Below are positions 1 to 7,287 of a stretch of DNA of 26,707 nt, in pieces. This DNA is from Methanomassiliicoccaceae archaeon UBA328. GTDB taxonomy: Archaea; Thermoplasmatota; Thermoplasmata; Methanomassiliicoccales; Methanomethylophilaceae. The position numbers and the translations under genes were made by a program. Location of the stretch: positions 1 to 26,707 of the forward strand of contig DAYM01000010.1 in assembly GCA_002506905.1 (NCBI GenBank), given 5' to 3'. Below the pieces are notes generated by a model. The model saw only the letters and a program-made list of their open reading frames with translations. It searched no databases and was not told the origin of the DNA. Every line of letters starts with the position of its first letter. The first letter of the stretch is position 1.

Positions 1-119
1 CAACTCGGTGGTAACTTAGGGGGTATTGTTTTCTTAATACCGTATAAAAGGAACGGTATGGCAATGATAAACCATACTGCGCACCATTCAGGCAGTAAGT
101 ATCCTTCCATTATGTGCAT
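1..119 (-). CDS. cbiM: Cobalt transport protein CbiM, N-terminal part (cut by window edge)
   Basis: Reading the minus strand from the ATG at 119 gives 39 residues beginning MHIMEGYLLPEWCAVWF, continuing into a hydrophobic stretch and a lysine pair. This is the characteristic start of CbiM, the membrane substrate-capture subunit of the ECF-type cobalt importer that feeds cobalamin synthesis; the N-terminal Met-His is known to take part in metal binding in this family. A clear Shine-Dalgarno site (AGGTGA, five bases before the ATG) supports the start. The rest of the gene, and probably the other transporter subunits, lie left of the window. Cobalt supply matters to a methylotrophic methanogen because its methyltransferases use corrinoids. 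The family call is from sequence recognition of a short fragment. Confidence 0.8.
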   Translation of the reverse strand, partial: MHIMEGYLLPEWCAVWFIIAIPFLLYGIKKTIPPKLPPS

Positions 120-228
120 TGTTTCACCTAGAGACGGTTTTTAACCGTGTTCGTCAGTCACGTGACCCTTTCGGGGCTTTTGCACAGCTTAACGAATGTA
201 TCGAGAATACCATCATGTTAATTAATAA
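120..228 (-). promoter_or_regulatory. cbiM promoter and structured leader
   Basis: On the minus strand an AT-rich TATA-like element (about 217-228) precedes cbiM by roughly 100 bases, so the transcript would have a leader of about 75 bases. The leader holds two small hairpins: CCC-GAAA-GGG (about 165-175, a GNRA-type loop) and ACGGTT-AAA-AACCGT (about 134-148), the second just before the ribosome site, plus a CACGTG palindrome between them. This could be a metal- or cobalamin-responsive leader; I do not recognise a known riboswitch class in it. Confidence 0.35.
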
Positions 229-447
229 GTTCTACACTCCAACAAACATATATCTCAATAAATCTACATGGGTATTCAAAGATTCAATGATTTAATCCTT
301 ACAGACTCCGTTTTTCATACGTTAATAATCATTTATATTCTGGATAATGAGAATATTTGAACAGATGATCATCGATAATTACCAAAGACGTATCTTTGTA
401 TTCATGATTGTCATAGGTTCAATCTCATGTCTATAGAACAACAAATA
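229..447. other. AT-rich intergenic stretch
   Basis: With the leader to its left this makes more than 300 bases without a convincing gene. It is AT-rich and lies between the 3' end of the MFS transporter gene and the cbiM promoter. It contains a short hairpin AAAGA-CGTA-TCTTT near 393-406 and a 29-codon plus-strand frame (347-436) that I do not trust. Confidence 0.4.
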
Positions 448-1653
448 TCAATCTCGGTCATCCGATATGACCGTCCCGGACGTATCATTACCTCTTCTGG
501 CATGGATCGCAAGGTACAGGATCAAAGCGATCAGAGCAAAAACCGCCGCAGTGAGATACATGTTCCTGAATCCCGCCAAAGATATGATCAAACCGAATAG
601 TAAGGGAGCGAATCCATTGGCGGCATCGTTGAATATCTGAAAGGTCGAAAGACATATCGAATAACGCTCGGGAGATGTATAACGGACCGCGATGGCCTGT
701 CCGACACCGTTATTGACCGCAACACAGAAACCGAGTAAGAATGCCGGTACCAGCAGCATCCAGGAGGCCGTGGCGAAACTTATCATCACGAATGATACAA
801 CCAACAGGATCAAACACGGGATGAAGACTATGTTGTCACCGTGCATATCCGCGAGACGGCCCATGGTCGCTCTGGACAGGAAAGACGATACCGCGAATAC
901 CAGGAAGAACACCGACGTTGCCCAGACCAGACCCGTGTATGTTCCGTATTCCGATATGAAAACAACAACGCTCGAATATGCAAGATAGAAGAACATACAG
1001 ACCGTAGAGATGCCGATGGCGGACCTCTCGATGAAATTGCTGAACCTGAACTTCAATGCGTCGGCGATCTGTTCCTTCGTAGGCGGAATGTATTCGGACG
1101 TAATGAAATAGGTCAGGAATACAGGCAGGAGATTGAGGACCGCGGCCAGTACGAATATCCAAACGAATCCGCCGTTGTACATCAGTTGAATGCTTATGTA
1201 CGGGCCGATGGCGGATGCCACTGTGTATGCAAGCATGTAATATCCGAGACCCTCGCTGCGACGGGTCTCAGGTATCGCAGATACCACAAGGGTATTGACC
1301 GTGAGCATTCCGAGGCCATAGAAGAATCCGTGAAGGACCCTGTTGATACACAATGTGGTGTAATCGGGTATCAGGGGATAGACGGCGCAGGTCACGAAGG
1401 CAAGCAGCGAGGTTATTACCAGGCACCTCTTCCTTCCGATGATATCGACGAACCTGGCCAGGAACAGCCTCGATATGAATGCGCCGAGAATGAACAGACA
1501 TGCGGCAAGTCCGCCCCATGTCGCATCGCGGTCGAATTCTGTCTGAGCATAATCCGCGATGCTTATGTAGACCAGCAGGTAAGTGGCGGAATAACAGAAA
1601 CCTATGATCATCATGACCACAAGTTCGCGTGTGAACAGCCTCTCCTTACCCAT
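448..1653 (-). CDS. MFS transporter
   Basis: A 401-residue integral membrane protein with about twelve hydrophobic segments, the usual size for a major facilitator superfamily permease. The loop after helix 2 holds the MFS motif A signature (RFVDIIGRKR, about residues 67-76), and a degenerate copy (GRLADMHGDN) occupies the equivalent loop of the second half. The central loop between helices 6 and 7 is charged, as in the family. The substrate cannot be read from sequence; the closest general resemblance is to drug or sugar efflux-type MFS proteins. It is divergently transcribed from the ADH synthase gene, with both promoters packed into less than 100 bases. The ATG at 1653 has a close AAGGT; the other reading frames here are shadows. 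Confidence 0.88.
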   Translation of the reverse strand: MGKERLFTRELVVMMIIGFCYSATYLLVYISIADYAQTEFDRDATWGGLAACLFILGAFISRLFLARFVDIIGRKRCLVITSLLAFVTCAVYPLIPDYTTLCINRVLHGFFYGLGMLTVNTLVVSAIPETRRSEGLGYYMLAYTVASAIGPYISIQLMYNGGFVWIFVLAAVLNLLPVFLTYFITSEYIPPTKEQIADALKFRFSNFIERSAIGISTVCMFFYLAYSSVVVFISEYGTYTGLVWATSVFFLVFAVSSFLSRATMGRLADMHGDNIVFIPCLILLVVSFVMISFATASWMLLVPAFLLGFCVAVNNGVGQAIAVRYTSPERYSICLSTFQIFNDAANGFAPLLFGLIISLAGFRNMYLTAAVFALIALILYLAIHARRGNDTSGTVISDDRD

Positions 1654-1704
1654 ACCTTACGTAACAGTCCCTATGTTCATTAACCTTATCAAAAAGGCAA
1701 CAAC

Positions 1705-1716
1705 ATTAATATATAT
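1705..1716 (+). promoter_or_regulatory. TATA box of the aromatic amino acid genes
   Basis: The sequence ATTAATATATA lies about 40 bases before the ATG at 1749. Transcription starting some 25 bases downstream would begin near 1735, after the upstream GTG at 1722, which excludes that GTG as a start codon. Confidence 0.55.
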
Positions 1717-1748
1717 GTTCCGTGTTAGCACGTAGCACGGTGAAAGAA

Positions 1749-2540
1749 ATGTTCGGAAAGAACATCAGAATTGAGAGAATGATCGACAGACAGAGCGGAA
1801 ATGCAGTTATCGTACCTATGGACCACGGAATAAGCGTCGGTCCCATCCCCGGTCTGATCGATATGAAGAAGACTGTGAACGATGTTGTAGAGGGCGGCGC
1901 AACGGCCGTTCTGATGCATAAGGGGATAGTTCCCCAGGGACACAGGACATCCGGACATGATGTCGGACTGATCCTCCATCTTTCTGCATCCACGGATATC
2001 GGTGTGAACTCCAACAGCAAAGTGTTGGTCGCAACTGTAGAGGAAGCACTGAAACTCGGTGCGGATGCCGTATCCATGCACATCAACGTCGGTGCCGAGA
2101 CCGAGCCTCAGATGCTCCAGGACCTCGGAATGGTATCCAGACATTGCACGGAATGGGGAATGCCCCTGATCGCGATGGCGTACCCCCGCGGACCCACCAT
2201 CAAGAATTCGTTCGATCCCGATGCGGTAGCACATGCTGCAAGGGTGGCAATGGAACTCGGTGCGGACATCGTCAAATGCAGCTACACCGGAGATATCGAT
2301 TCGTTCAGGCACGTGGTCAAGGGAACGATGGTCCCCGTTGTCATAGCCGGCGGTCCCAAGATGGACTCCGACATGGACATACTCAACATGGTCCACGATT
2401 CACTCGAGGCCGGAGGACACGGTGTTTCCATCGGAAGGAACGTCTTCCAGCACAAAAATGTCAAAGGCATCATGAGTGCCGTCTCCGATATCGTACTCCA
2501 CGGAGCTACGGTCGAAGAAGCGGCCAAGCACCTGAACTGA
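1749..2540 (+). CDS. aroA': 2-amino-3,7-dideoxy-D-threo-hept-6-ulosonate synthase (ADH synthase)
   Basis: This class I aldolase makes the seven-carbon precursor of 3-dehydroquinate in archaea that lack DAHP synthase, so it is the first committed step to aromatic amino acids. The 263-residue product has a TIM-barrel sequence closely resembling Methanocaldococcus MJ0400: PMDHG with Asp25, AYPRG with Tyr145 and DIVKCSYTGD with Lys176, matching (offset 8) the Asp33, Tyr153 and Schiff-base Lys184 known for MJ0400. The frame is open from a GTG at 1722, but the TATA box and a GGTGA ribosome site five bases before the ATG at 1749 favour the latter. The next gene, 16 bases or more downstream, acts later in the same pathway, so the two form an operon. 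Confidence 0.93.
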   Translation: MFGKNIRIERMIDRQSGNAVIVPMDHGISVGPIPGLIDMKKTVNDVVEGGATAVLMHKGIVPQGHRTSGHDVGLILHLSASTDIGVNSNSKVLVATVEEALKLGADAVSMHINVGAETEPQMLQDLGMVSRHCTEWGMPLIAMAYPRGPTIKNSFDPDAVAHAARVAMELGADIVKCSYTGDIDSFRHVVKGTMVPVVIAGGPKMDSDMDILNMVHDSLEAGGHGVSIGRNVFQHKNVKGIMSAVSDIVLHGATVEEAAKHLN

Positions 2541-2556
2541 TAAGAAACAGTAACAC

Positions 2557-3639
2557 ATGCGGGTGGACGGGAATAGTATGGACCTTGAATTGCTCAGACA
2601 GGAGATAAGGCGCACGGACATGGAGATCATCGATCTCATATCCAGAAGGACAGACCTTGCAGAACAGATCGGACGCATCAAAAAGGAGAACGGCAGTCCG
2701 ATCAGGAATGTCGCCGTCGAGAAGAAGGTCATCGAAAGATACACAGACGCGTCGGCGTCCAGCGGAGTTTCCGAGGAAACGCTGTCGCAGATCGCGAAGG
2801 CCCTCATCAAGGAGGCCGTGGACAGAGAGGCTTCCATTCCCGGGGCCTATCATGTGAAGAACGACATCGCCGTCATCGGCGGTTCCGGAAAAATGGGAAA
2901 ATGGATATCGGATCTGCTGAAAGCGGACGGACATACCATCACCGATATCGATCCCAGGGCCGGAAACGGCCTTTCCGTCGAGGATGCCAAGAATGCCGAT
3001 GTTGTCATCGTATCCGTCCCCATCGATGCCACAGACGGCGTTCTGCGCCAATTGGACGGCATCTGCCGCCCCGACGCACTGATCTTCGACCTCACTTCCC
3101 TGAAAACACCCGTATCGGATACATTGAAAGATATGGCAAAGAGAAGGAAGGTCACTTCCATGCACCCGATGTTCGGTCCTTCGGCATCGTCCATCTACAA
3201 CAGGAACCTCATCGTCTGCGACTGCGGATGTAAGAAAGCGGTCGACGAGGCGGTCTCGCTGTTCGACGACAAGGGAGGCAACTTACGCATAATGGACCTG
3301 GACAAACACGATGAGTACATGTCCTACGTCCTCGGACTGAGCCATGCGGTCAATATCGCATTCTTCACCGTGCTTCAGAGAAGCGGCATCAGTTTCGAGG
3401 ACATGTGCACCGTTGCATCCACCACATTCCGCAAGAACATGGGGACCAACGAATCGGTCGCCATGGAGGATCCTAAACTGTACTACGATATCCAGCACAT
3501 GAACTGCCACCGCGATGCGATGTGGAATACATTCTCGGATGCCGTAGAAGACCTGAAGAAAGCGTCGCTTGAAGATGATAATACAGATTTCATCAGAATG
3601 ATGGACGCCGGAAGGGAATACTTCTCTTCCCGGGACTAA
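2557..3639 (+). CDS. tyrA: Chorismate mutase / prephenate dehydrogenase fusion
   Basis: A bifunctional T-protein of 360 residues. Residues about 8-90 are an AroQ-class chorismate mutase helix bundle (LLRQEIRRTDMEIIDLISRR). Residues about 102-360 are an NAD(P)-dependent prephenate dehydrogenase with the Rossmann motif GGSGKMG (108-114), the HPMFGP segment (203-208, with the catalytic histidine) and a GLSHAV segment near 325-330. It turns chorismate into prephenate and then 4-hydroxyphenylpyruvate for tyrosine. The domain order is as in enterobacterial TyrA. Two in-frame ATGs compete: 2557 has no ribosome site, while 2578 (MDLELLRQ) has GGTGG about ten bases ahead and fits family N-termini better. 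It follows the ADH synthase gene in the same operon. Confidence 0.93.
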   Translation: MRVDGNSMDLELLRQEIRRTDMEIIDLISRRTDLAEQIGRIKKENGSPIRNVAVEKKVIERYTDASASSGVSEETLSQIAKALIKEAVDREASIPGAYHVKNDIAVIGGSGKMGKWISDLLKADGHTITDIDPRAGNGLSVEDAKNADVVIVSVPIDATDGVLRQLDGICRPDALIFDLTSLKTPVSDTLKDMAKRRKVTSMHPMFGPSASSIYNRNLIVCDCGCKKAVDEAVSLFDDKGGNLRIMDLDKHDEYMSYVLGLSHAVNIAFFTVLQRSGISFEDMCTVASTTFRKNMGTNESVAMEDPKLYYDIQHMNCHRDAMWNTFSDAVEDLKKASLEDDNTDFIRMMDAGREYFSSRD

Positions 3640-4054
3640 ACCCCTTCACGATCTTTCTCGTCCATCTTCAATTCAGAGTCCTGCAATGAATGCTGCAGCG
3701 ACCACGAAGACAACGAGGACCATCGTAAGCACCATGAACCATGCCATAAGCTTCTTTCTTTTGTCGGCTCTCATTGTCCAGGAGAAAGAACAGGTTATTT
3801 TTATAGGTATCTTAGGCAGGCAGGATGCTGTATTATCCGCCTGTAAGTAGAAATTATGAATTTTGGATTAACCATCCATCCAATACATATTTATGATGAT
3901 TATGTCAATATTTTAACCACAAATGTATTACTGTTTTATATACCAAAAAGGTCAAATTCGGAATCAGTTACATCCATCAAAATCGATTTACTAACACATA
4001 GTCATTCATTATTATGCATCAAATAACCATAGATTTCATCCAATTTTGGGATGT
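3640..4054. other. Intergenic region with a small gene and AT-rich DNA
   Basis: Apart from the small minus-strand gene at 3673-3774 and its TATA box, about 250 bases (3806-4054) hold no open frame that I can support. A second TATA-like run (GTTTTATATACC, about 3931-3943, plus strand) has no obvious gene after it; it may be chance or may drive a small RNA. Confidence 0.35.
3673..3774 (-). CDS. 33-residue single-pass membrane peptide
   Basis: An ATG on the minus strand at 3774 opens a 33-codon frame ending in TGA. The peptide has a basic N-terminus (MRADKRKKLMAW) followed by about 20 uninterrupted hydrophobic residues (FMVLTMVLVVFVVAAAFIAG), a textbook small transmembrane peptide. A TATA box (TATAAAAATA, 3795-3805) sits about 25-30 bases before the ATG and there is no ribosome site, which fits a leaderless archaeal gene. 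Function unknown. It is convergent with the tyrA fusion. The promoter and the composition argue against chance, but short frames of this kind are easily spurious. Confidence 0.5.
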   Translation of the reverse strand: MRADKRKKLMAWFMVLTMVLVVFVVAAAFIAGL

Positions 4055-4063
4055 TTTATATTA
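4055..4063 (+). promoter_or_regulatory. TATA box of the Sel1-repeat gene
   Basis: TTTATATTA lies about 25 bases before the ATG at 4082, which starts a 13-codon frame rather than the main gene. The transcript is therefore predicted to begin at or very near that ATG. Confidence 0.45.
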
Positions 4064-4081
4064 AAAGACCCTGATTTCAAT

Positions 4082-4123
4082 ATGCAAAGAGGTTTTACTT
4101 CTGCGCAGAAGGAATTGAAATGA
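4082..4123 (+). CDS. Leaderless 13-codon upstream ORF
   Basis: ATG at 4082 opens MQRGFTSAQKELK and stops at a TGA that overlaps the ATG of the Sel1-repeat gene in the arrangement ATGA. The TATA spacing places the 5' end of the transcript at this ATG. It may couple translation of the downstream gene. An alternative is a recent or sequencing frameshift that split a longer N-terminus. Confidence 0.4.
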   Translation: MQRGFTSAQKELK

Positions 4124-4620
4124 TAGGCGCTAGGTCATTAGGACATACTGCGATAGAGCATGAGATCAAACTGAAAGAGGCCAAGGCCCAATATTCGGAG
4201 GCCCTCGACTATGCCTGCGGAAACGGAGTTCCCCAAGACATGGTGAAAGCGGCCAAACTATTCAGAGAGGCATCGAACAACGGACTGCCGGAAGCACAGT
4301 ACGCACTCGGAGTCTGTTATGCTAACGGAGAAGGGGTCGCGAGAGACGGAACATCTGCGGTCATCATGTTCCTTGTTGCAGCCAACGGCGGAAATGCGAA
4401 CGCACAGTTCGGACTCGGAGCATGTTACGAGAACGGTATCGGTGTTCCCCAGAGTTTTGCAAAGGCGGCGGACATGTATAACAAAGCATCAAAACAGTCG
4501 AACCTCGACGCTATGGAACGCATGGCATTATTCTACAGGAACGGCATCGGTGTCGAGAAGAACGAGAAGATGGCAGACGAACTCGATGAAGAGGTAAAGA
4601 AACTCAAAGAAAGCAAATGA
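4120..4620 (+). CDS. Sel1-repeat (TPR-like) protein
   Basis: A 166-residue soluble protein made almost wholly of Sel1-like repeats, about 36 residues each: ALDYACGNGVPQDMVKAAKL, ALGVCYANGEGVARDGTSAV, GLGACYENGIGVPQSFAKAA and MALFYRNGIGVEKNEKMADE. The GVxxDxxxAxxxFxxAAxxGxxxAQxxLG pattern is clear. Such proteins are helical scaffolds for protein-protein contacts; the partner is unknown. The C-terminus is a charged helix rich in Lys and Glu. The ATG at 4120 overlaps the stop of an upstream mini-ORF and has AAGGAA about eight bases ahead. There is no signal peptide. A strong hairpin terminator follows. Confidence 0.85.
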   Translation: MIGARSLGHTAIEHEIKLKEAKAQYSEALDYACGNGVPQDMVKAAKLFREASNNGLPEAQYALGVCYANGEGVARDGTSAVIMFLVAANGGNANAQFGLGACYENGIGVPQSFAKAADMYNKASKQSNLDAMERMALFYRNGIGVEKNEKMADELDEEVKKLKESK

Positions 4621-4665
4621 GGATCCGGACCGCAGTCGATTGTTTATCCTCCAGAACGATTGATG

Positions 4666-4714
4666 TTTCCTTTCCCCTCATATGGAAAGGGGAAAGGAAA
4701 TAAACTGTTTTTTT
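4666..4714 (+). terminator. Hairpin and T-run after the Sel1 gene
   Basis: A perfect 13-bp inverted repeat (TTTCCTTTCCCCT at 4666-4678 with its complement at 4688-4700) has a nine-base loop and is followed by a run of seven T at 4708-4714. It lies between convergent genes and has the T-run on the plus side only. Confidence 0.55.
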
Positions 4715-4727
4715 ATCTTATACCCGA

Positions 4728-5225
4728 TCAGATGACAGGGATCTTTCCGTCCAGAGCAAGTGCGTAGGACAGATAGATGTTGAAGATAAAGTTGAAAAGA
4801 GCTGCAGCGCCGATCAGCCAGTGCCAGTAGTCTCCGCCGATGATAACGGACAGACCTACGAACAGGAAGATCAGAGCGGTCGTCACCAAGATGAGCGACA
4901 GTGCCTTGGGCGTCTTCACGATTACCGACCAGATGATCGCCAGTACGAACACCAGTGCAAACGTGACGCATTCCCACTCACCCATACCGAATCCGGTCAA
5001 TGCAACTGCTGCACCGACAAGACCGAATACGATAAATCCGAAATTGCTGTCGGACCTGTAAGCCAGGAACGCTACGGCTATGATCAAAATTCCCATCAAT
5101 TCAAAGAAAGCGGCCGATGGCACACCTTCATTTTTGAATTGTAATATTGCAAGCGGTAACGAGACCACTGCAACCAAAAAAAGTCCGAATGCTGTAGGAT
5201 CCAGACATTTTTGACATTCTACCAT
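4728..5225 (-). CDS. YaaH/SatP-like (GPR1/FUN34) small membrane transporter
   Basis: A 165-residue protein with six hydrophobic segments. The first segment is introduced by LDPTAFGLFLVAVVSLPLA, resembling the NPAxLGL signature that opens helix 1 of the acetate/succinate channel family AceTr (YaaH, SatP, GPR1). The length is somewhat shorter than bacterial SatP (about 188). Uptake or release of acetate is plausible but not shown. The frame is open to 5276, yet a strong GGAGG seven bases before the ATG at 5225, and a TATA box that places transcription start near 5255, fix the start at 5225. A 7-bp hairpin sits right before the ribosome site. Convergent with the Sel1 gene. Confidence 0.68.
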   Translation of the reverse strand: MVECQKCLDPTAFGLFLVAVVSLPLAILQFKNEGVPSAAFFELMGILIIAVAFLAYRSDSNFGFIVFGLVGAAVALTGFGMGEWECVTFALVFVLAIIWSVIVKTPKALSLILVTTALIFLFVGLSVIIGGDYWHWLIGAAALFNFIFNIYLSYALALDGKIPVI

Positions 5226-5239
5226 GTTTTTTCCTCCAA

Positions 5240-5258
5240 TTGAGGTACGAAACCTCAA
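5240..5258 (-). promoter_or_regulatory. Leader hairpin next to the ribosome site
   Basis: TTGAGGT and ACCTCAA form a perfect 7-bp stem with a five-base loop. On the minus strand it begins at about the predicted 5' end of the mRNA and ends three bases before the GGAGG of the SatP-like gene, so it could influence access to the ribosome site. Confidence 0.4.
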
Positions 5259-5276
5259 CCTGAATTCGTGTTCCAC

Positions 5277-5287
5277 TATATTTATAA
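5277..5287 (-). promoter_or_regulatory. TATA box of the SatP-like gene
   Basis: On the minus strand TTATAAATATA; transcription about 25 bases downstream would start near 5255, inside what would otherwise be coding sequence of the longer frame. Confidence 0.5.
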
Positions 5288-5418
5288 TAATCGCTGGATG
5301 GACATATCATATCAATCTCGTTATTTGCATGAAAATTAAATGCTGGCTAATCCGATACGTTTTAAAACCAGATGGATAAAGAAGAAGATATCTTTAAATA
5401 TTACAATATATACTGAAA

Positions 5419-6261
5419 TCAAAAATCTTCTTCGGGAACAAGGGAAACCGTTCTCTTTTTCGGGTCTCTGACCTTCTCGGACATCTTCCTTTGGACGACA
5501 TTGTATTCCACAGGAGATACGGCAACACGGGAATAATGCCTGACAAGGACATCGTCCCAGCGCATATATCCGGCGTATATCGGATTGTGGAGGATGTTCC
5601 CGAGATTGTACTTGTTCCAGGGATTTCCCTTCCTTGTGAGGATACCTTCCCTGTTAAGATCGTAAGCTATCGAATCCACGGTGCTCCCGTTCATGTACGC
5701 GGCGAATATCCCGAACACGGCATCTAACTCATCGTCCACGGGCATCAGCATACCGTCTTCCAGAACATATCCGTAAGGGGGGTTGAATCCCAAAGTGGTG
5801 CTGCGGACGGCCGTGTTCTCCATGGATTCTGCCTTTTCTTTCATACCCATGTATGTCCTTTCGCCGATCTGCTCGCTTTCCAACTGTGCAAGCCTTTGGA
5901 TCATGTCTACGACGAACCTTCCCAAGGCATTGGTGGTATCCAGAGCTTCCATGCAGGAGACGAATTTCTTTCCGTAACGGTCGAGTTCTTCCATCATGAA
6001 CATGAAATTGCGGCTGTTCCTGTGGATCCTGTCCATCTTGAGGACAAGAATTACATCCCATCTGTCATGTTCCGCTATCATCCTCTGATATGCCGGACGT
6101 TTGATGTTGGTACCCGAGAATCCGTCGTCCTCGTAGACATCGACGACCTCCCAATCCTCCGAAATGCAATAATCGTGGAGAATGGCCTTCTGAGCGTCCA
6201 GGGAATATCCTTCCATGGCCTGTTCATCCGTGGAGACCCTGACATACAGAGCTGCCCTCAT
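5419..6261 (-). CDS. Serine recombinase, second of a coupled pair
   Basis: A 280-residue site-specific recombinase. Residues 1-145 are the resolvase catalytic domain with the nucleophile Ser10 in YVRVSTDEQ and the conserved KMDRIHRNS (Asp77, Arg78, Arg81). About 160-250 is the 'Recombinase' DNA-binding domain (NPIYAGYMRWDD). It stops there: the zinc-ribbon and coiled-coil domains of full-length large serine recombinases (about 450-550 residues) are missing. The ATG lies one base after the TGA of the upstream recombinase gene, with GGTG just before it, so translation is coupled. It closely resembles its neighbour throughout, so the pair arose by duplication or from related elements. The substrate (inversion, excision or transposition) is unknown. 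Confidence 0.9.
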   Translation of the reverse strand: MRAALYVRVSTDEQAMEGYSLDAQKAILHDYCISEDWEVVDVYEDDGFSGTNIKRPAYQRMIAEHDRWDVILVLKMDRIHRNSRNFMFMMEELDRYGKKFVSCMEALDTTNALGRFVVDMIQRLAQLESEQIGERTYMGMKEKAESMENTAVRSTTLGFNPPYGYVLEDGMLMPVDDELDAVFGIFAAYMNGSTVDSIAYDLNREGILTRKGNPWNKYNLGNILHNPIYAGYMRWDDVLVRHYSRVAVSPVEYNVVQRKMSEKVRDPKKRTVSLVPEEDF

Positions 6262-6262
6262 C

Positions 6263-7033
6263 TCACACCTTCAGCGGACCGTTGATCTTCTCGTAAGTGC
6301 TCTGATCCAAAATTGGCTGGAAATCTCCCTTGCGGATGATGCCGTCCCATTCGAGATAGCCGGCATAGAGAGGATTGTGGAGAATCTTGCAGATAGACTG
6401 CTTGTTCCATCTTCCGCTGCGCTTAGGGGGGATCATCCTGTTGTTGAGATCGTCCGCTATGGATGCCATCGAGTATCCGGACGAGTACATGTCGTAAATG
6501 TTCCTGACAGTCTCCGCTTCGTTCGGCACTACGATCAGGGAACCCTTCGAATACACATAACCGTAAGGATGCCCTGAACCGAGATTGCCGGTACCGCACT
6601 GGGCCTTCCTGACCATCCCGATCTTGACCCTCTCGCCGATCTGCTCGCTTTCCAGCTGGGCGATCCTCTGCATGATGTCCATGACGAACCTTCCCATCGC
6701 CGTCGTGGTATCGAACTTCTCCTGGACGGAGTTGAATTCCTTGCCCATACGGCGGAGTTCGTCCATCATCATCGTGAAATTGACGCTGTTCCTGTGAATC
6801 CTGTCCATCTTAAGGACAAGAATGAGATCCCACCTGTCGGATTCGCGGAGCATCCGCTGATACTCGGGACGATCGGTCTTACGACCGGAAAAACCCTCGT
6901 CACGGTAAACGTCGGCGACCTCCCAGCCGCGGACATTGCAATAGGCCTTCAGCCTCTTGGTCTGAGCGTCCAGTGAATAGCCTTCGGTGGCCTGATCTTC
7001 GGTGGACACTCTCACGTAGAGTGCAGCTCGCAT
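6263..7033 (-). CDS. Serine recombinase, first of a coupled pair
   Basis: A 256-residue paralogue of the downstream recombinase with the same layout: catalytic Ser10 (YVRVSTEDQ), Asp77/Arg78/Arg81 in KMDRIHRNS, the LESEQIGER hinge helix near 130, and a recombinase DNA-binding domain with HNPLYAGYLEWDG close to the C-terminus. It too lacks the zinc ribbon and coiled coil. The start ATG at 7033 is preceded by GGGGATC and, further up, a TATA-like element. The stop codon is separated by one base from the ATG of the next recombinase. Two different subunits made from one mRNA could form heteromeric synapses; that is inference. Confidence 0.9.
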   Translation of the reverse strand: MRAALYVRVSTEDQATEGYSLDAQTKRLKAYCNVRGWEVADVYRDEGFSGRKTDRPEYQRMLRESDRWDLILVLKMDRIHRNSVNFTMMMDELRRMGKEFNSVQEKFDTTTAMGRFVMDIMQRIAQLESEQIGERVKIGMVRKAQCGTGNLGSGHPYGYVYSKGSLIVVPNEAETVRNIYDMYSSGYSMASIADDLNNRMIPPKRSGRWNKQSICKILHNPLYAGYLEWDGIIRKGDFQPILDQSTYEKINGPLKV

Positions 7034-7063
7034 TAGATCCCCATCCGGATTTACAATGAATTT

Positions 7064-7075
7064 CTAATTATTTAA
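7064..7075 (-). promoter_or_regulatory. TATA-like element of the recombinase operon
   Basis: On the minus strand TTAAATAATTAG, about 35-40 bases before the ATG at 7033, at the spacing expected for a short leader containing the GGGGATC ribosome site. Confidence 0.4.
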
Positions 7076-7082
7076 GCCTTGA

Positions 7083-7253
7083 CCTTTACTTATTTTACTA
7101 AATGCAGACGTTCGTAGTGTATGTGGCCGCTTTTTCGGTTCCGGGGTCGGCGGAGGAGTCGGTCTGGGCGCCGATGCTGTGGGTGTCGGAAATTCCGTAG
7201 ATGCAAACACCACCGGCAGGGACGCACTCAAAAAGGTCACCGATGAGATCTAA
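7083..7253 (+). pseudogene. 3' remnant of an unrecognised gene beside the recombinases
   Basis: A plus-strand frame with no plausible start encodes a glycine-rich tail (GSGVGGGVGLGADAVGVG) followed by a helical, charged end (RDALKKVTDEI) and a TAA stop. Base composition is GC-rich like coding DNA and unlike the flanking AT-rich spacers. A hairpin with a T-run follows at 7288. This looks like the 3' end and terminator of a gene whose 5' part was replaced when the recombinase operon arrived. I do not recognise the family. Confidence 0.4.
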
Positions 7254-7287
7254 CAGATCTTGGAGTCCTATTGATCGAAACTTCTTA

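Noticed and set aside
347..436. Plus-strand 29-codon frame (MRIFEQMIIDNYQ...)
   Set aside because: The hydrophobic part is only about 14 residues, there is no ribosome site, and the TATA-like run is too close to the first ATG.
425..445. tRNA-like T-loop GGTTCAATCTC
   Set aside because: No matching T-stem, acceptor stem or anticodon arm around it.
841..1683. 280-residue plus-strand open frame
   Set aside because: It is exactly antisense to the MFS gene, rich in Arg/His/Glu and without domain resemblance; the MFS frame has clear helices and motif A.
5381..5433. 9-base inverted repeat GAAGAAGAT / ATCTTCTTC at the end of the second recombinase as a possible att site or terminator
   Set aside because: The stem is low-complexity with a 35-base spacer and one arm lies in coding sequence; no second copy near the other end of the operon.
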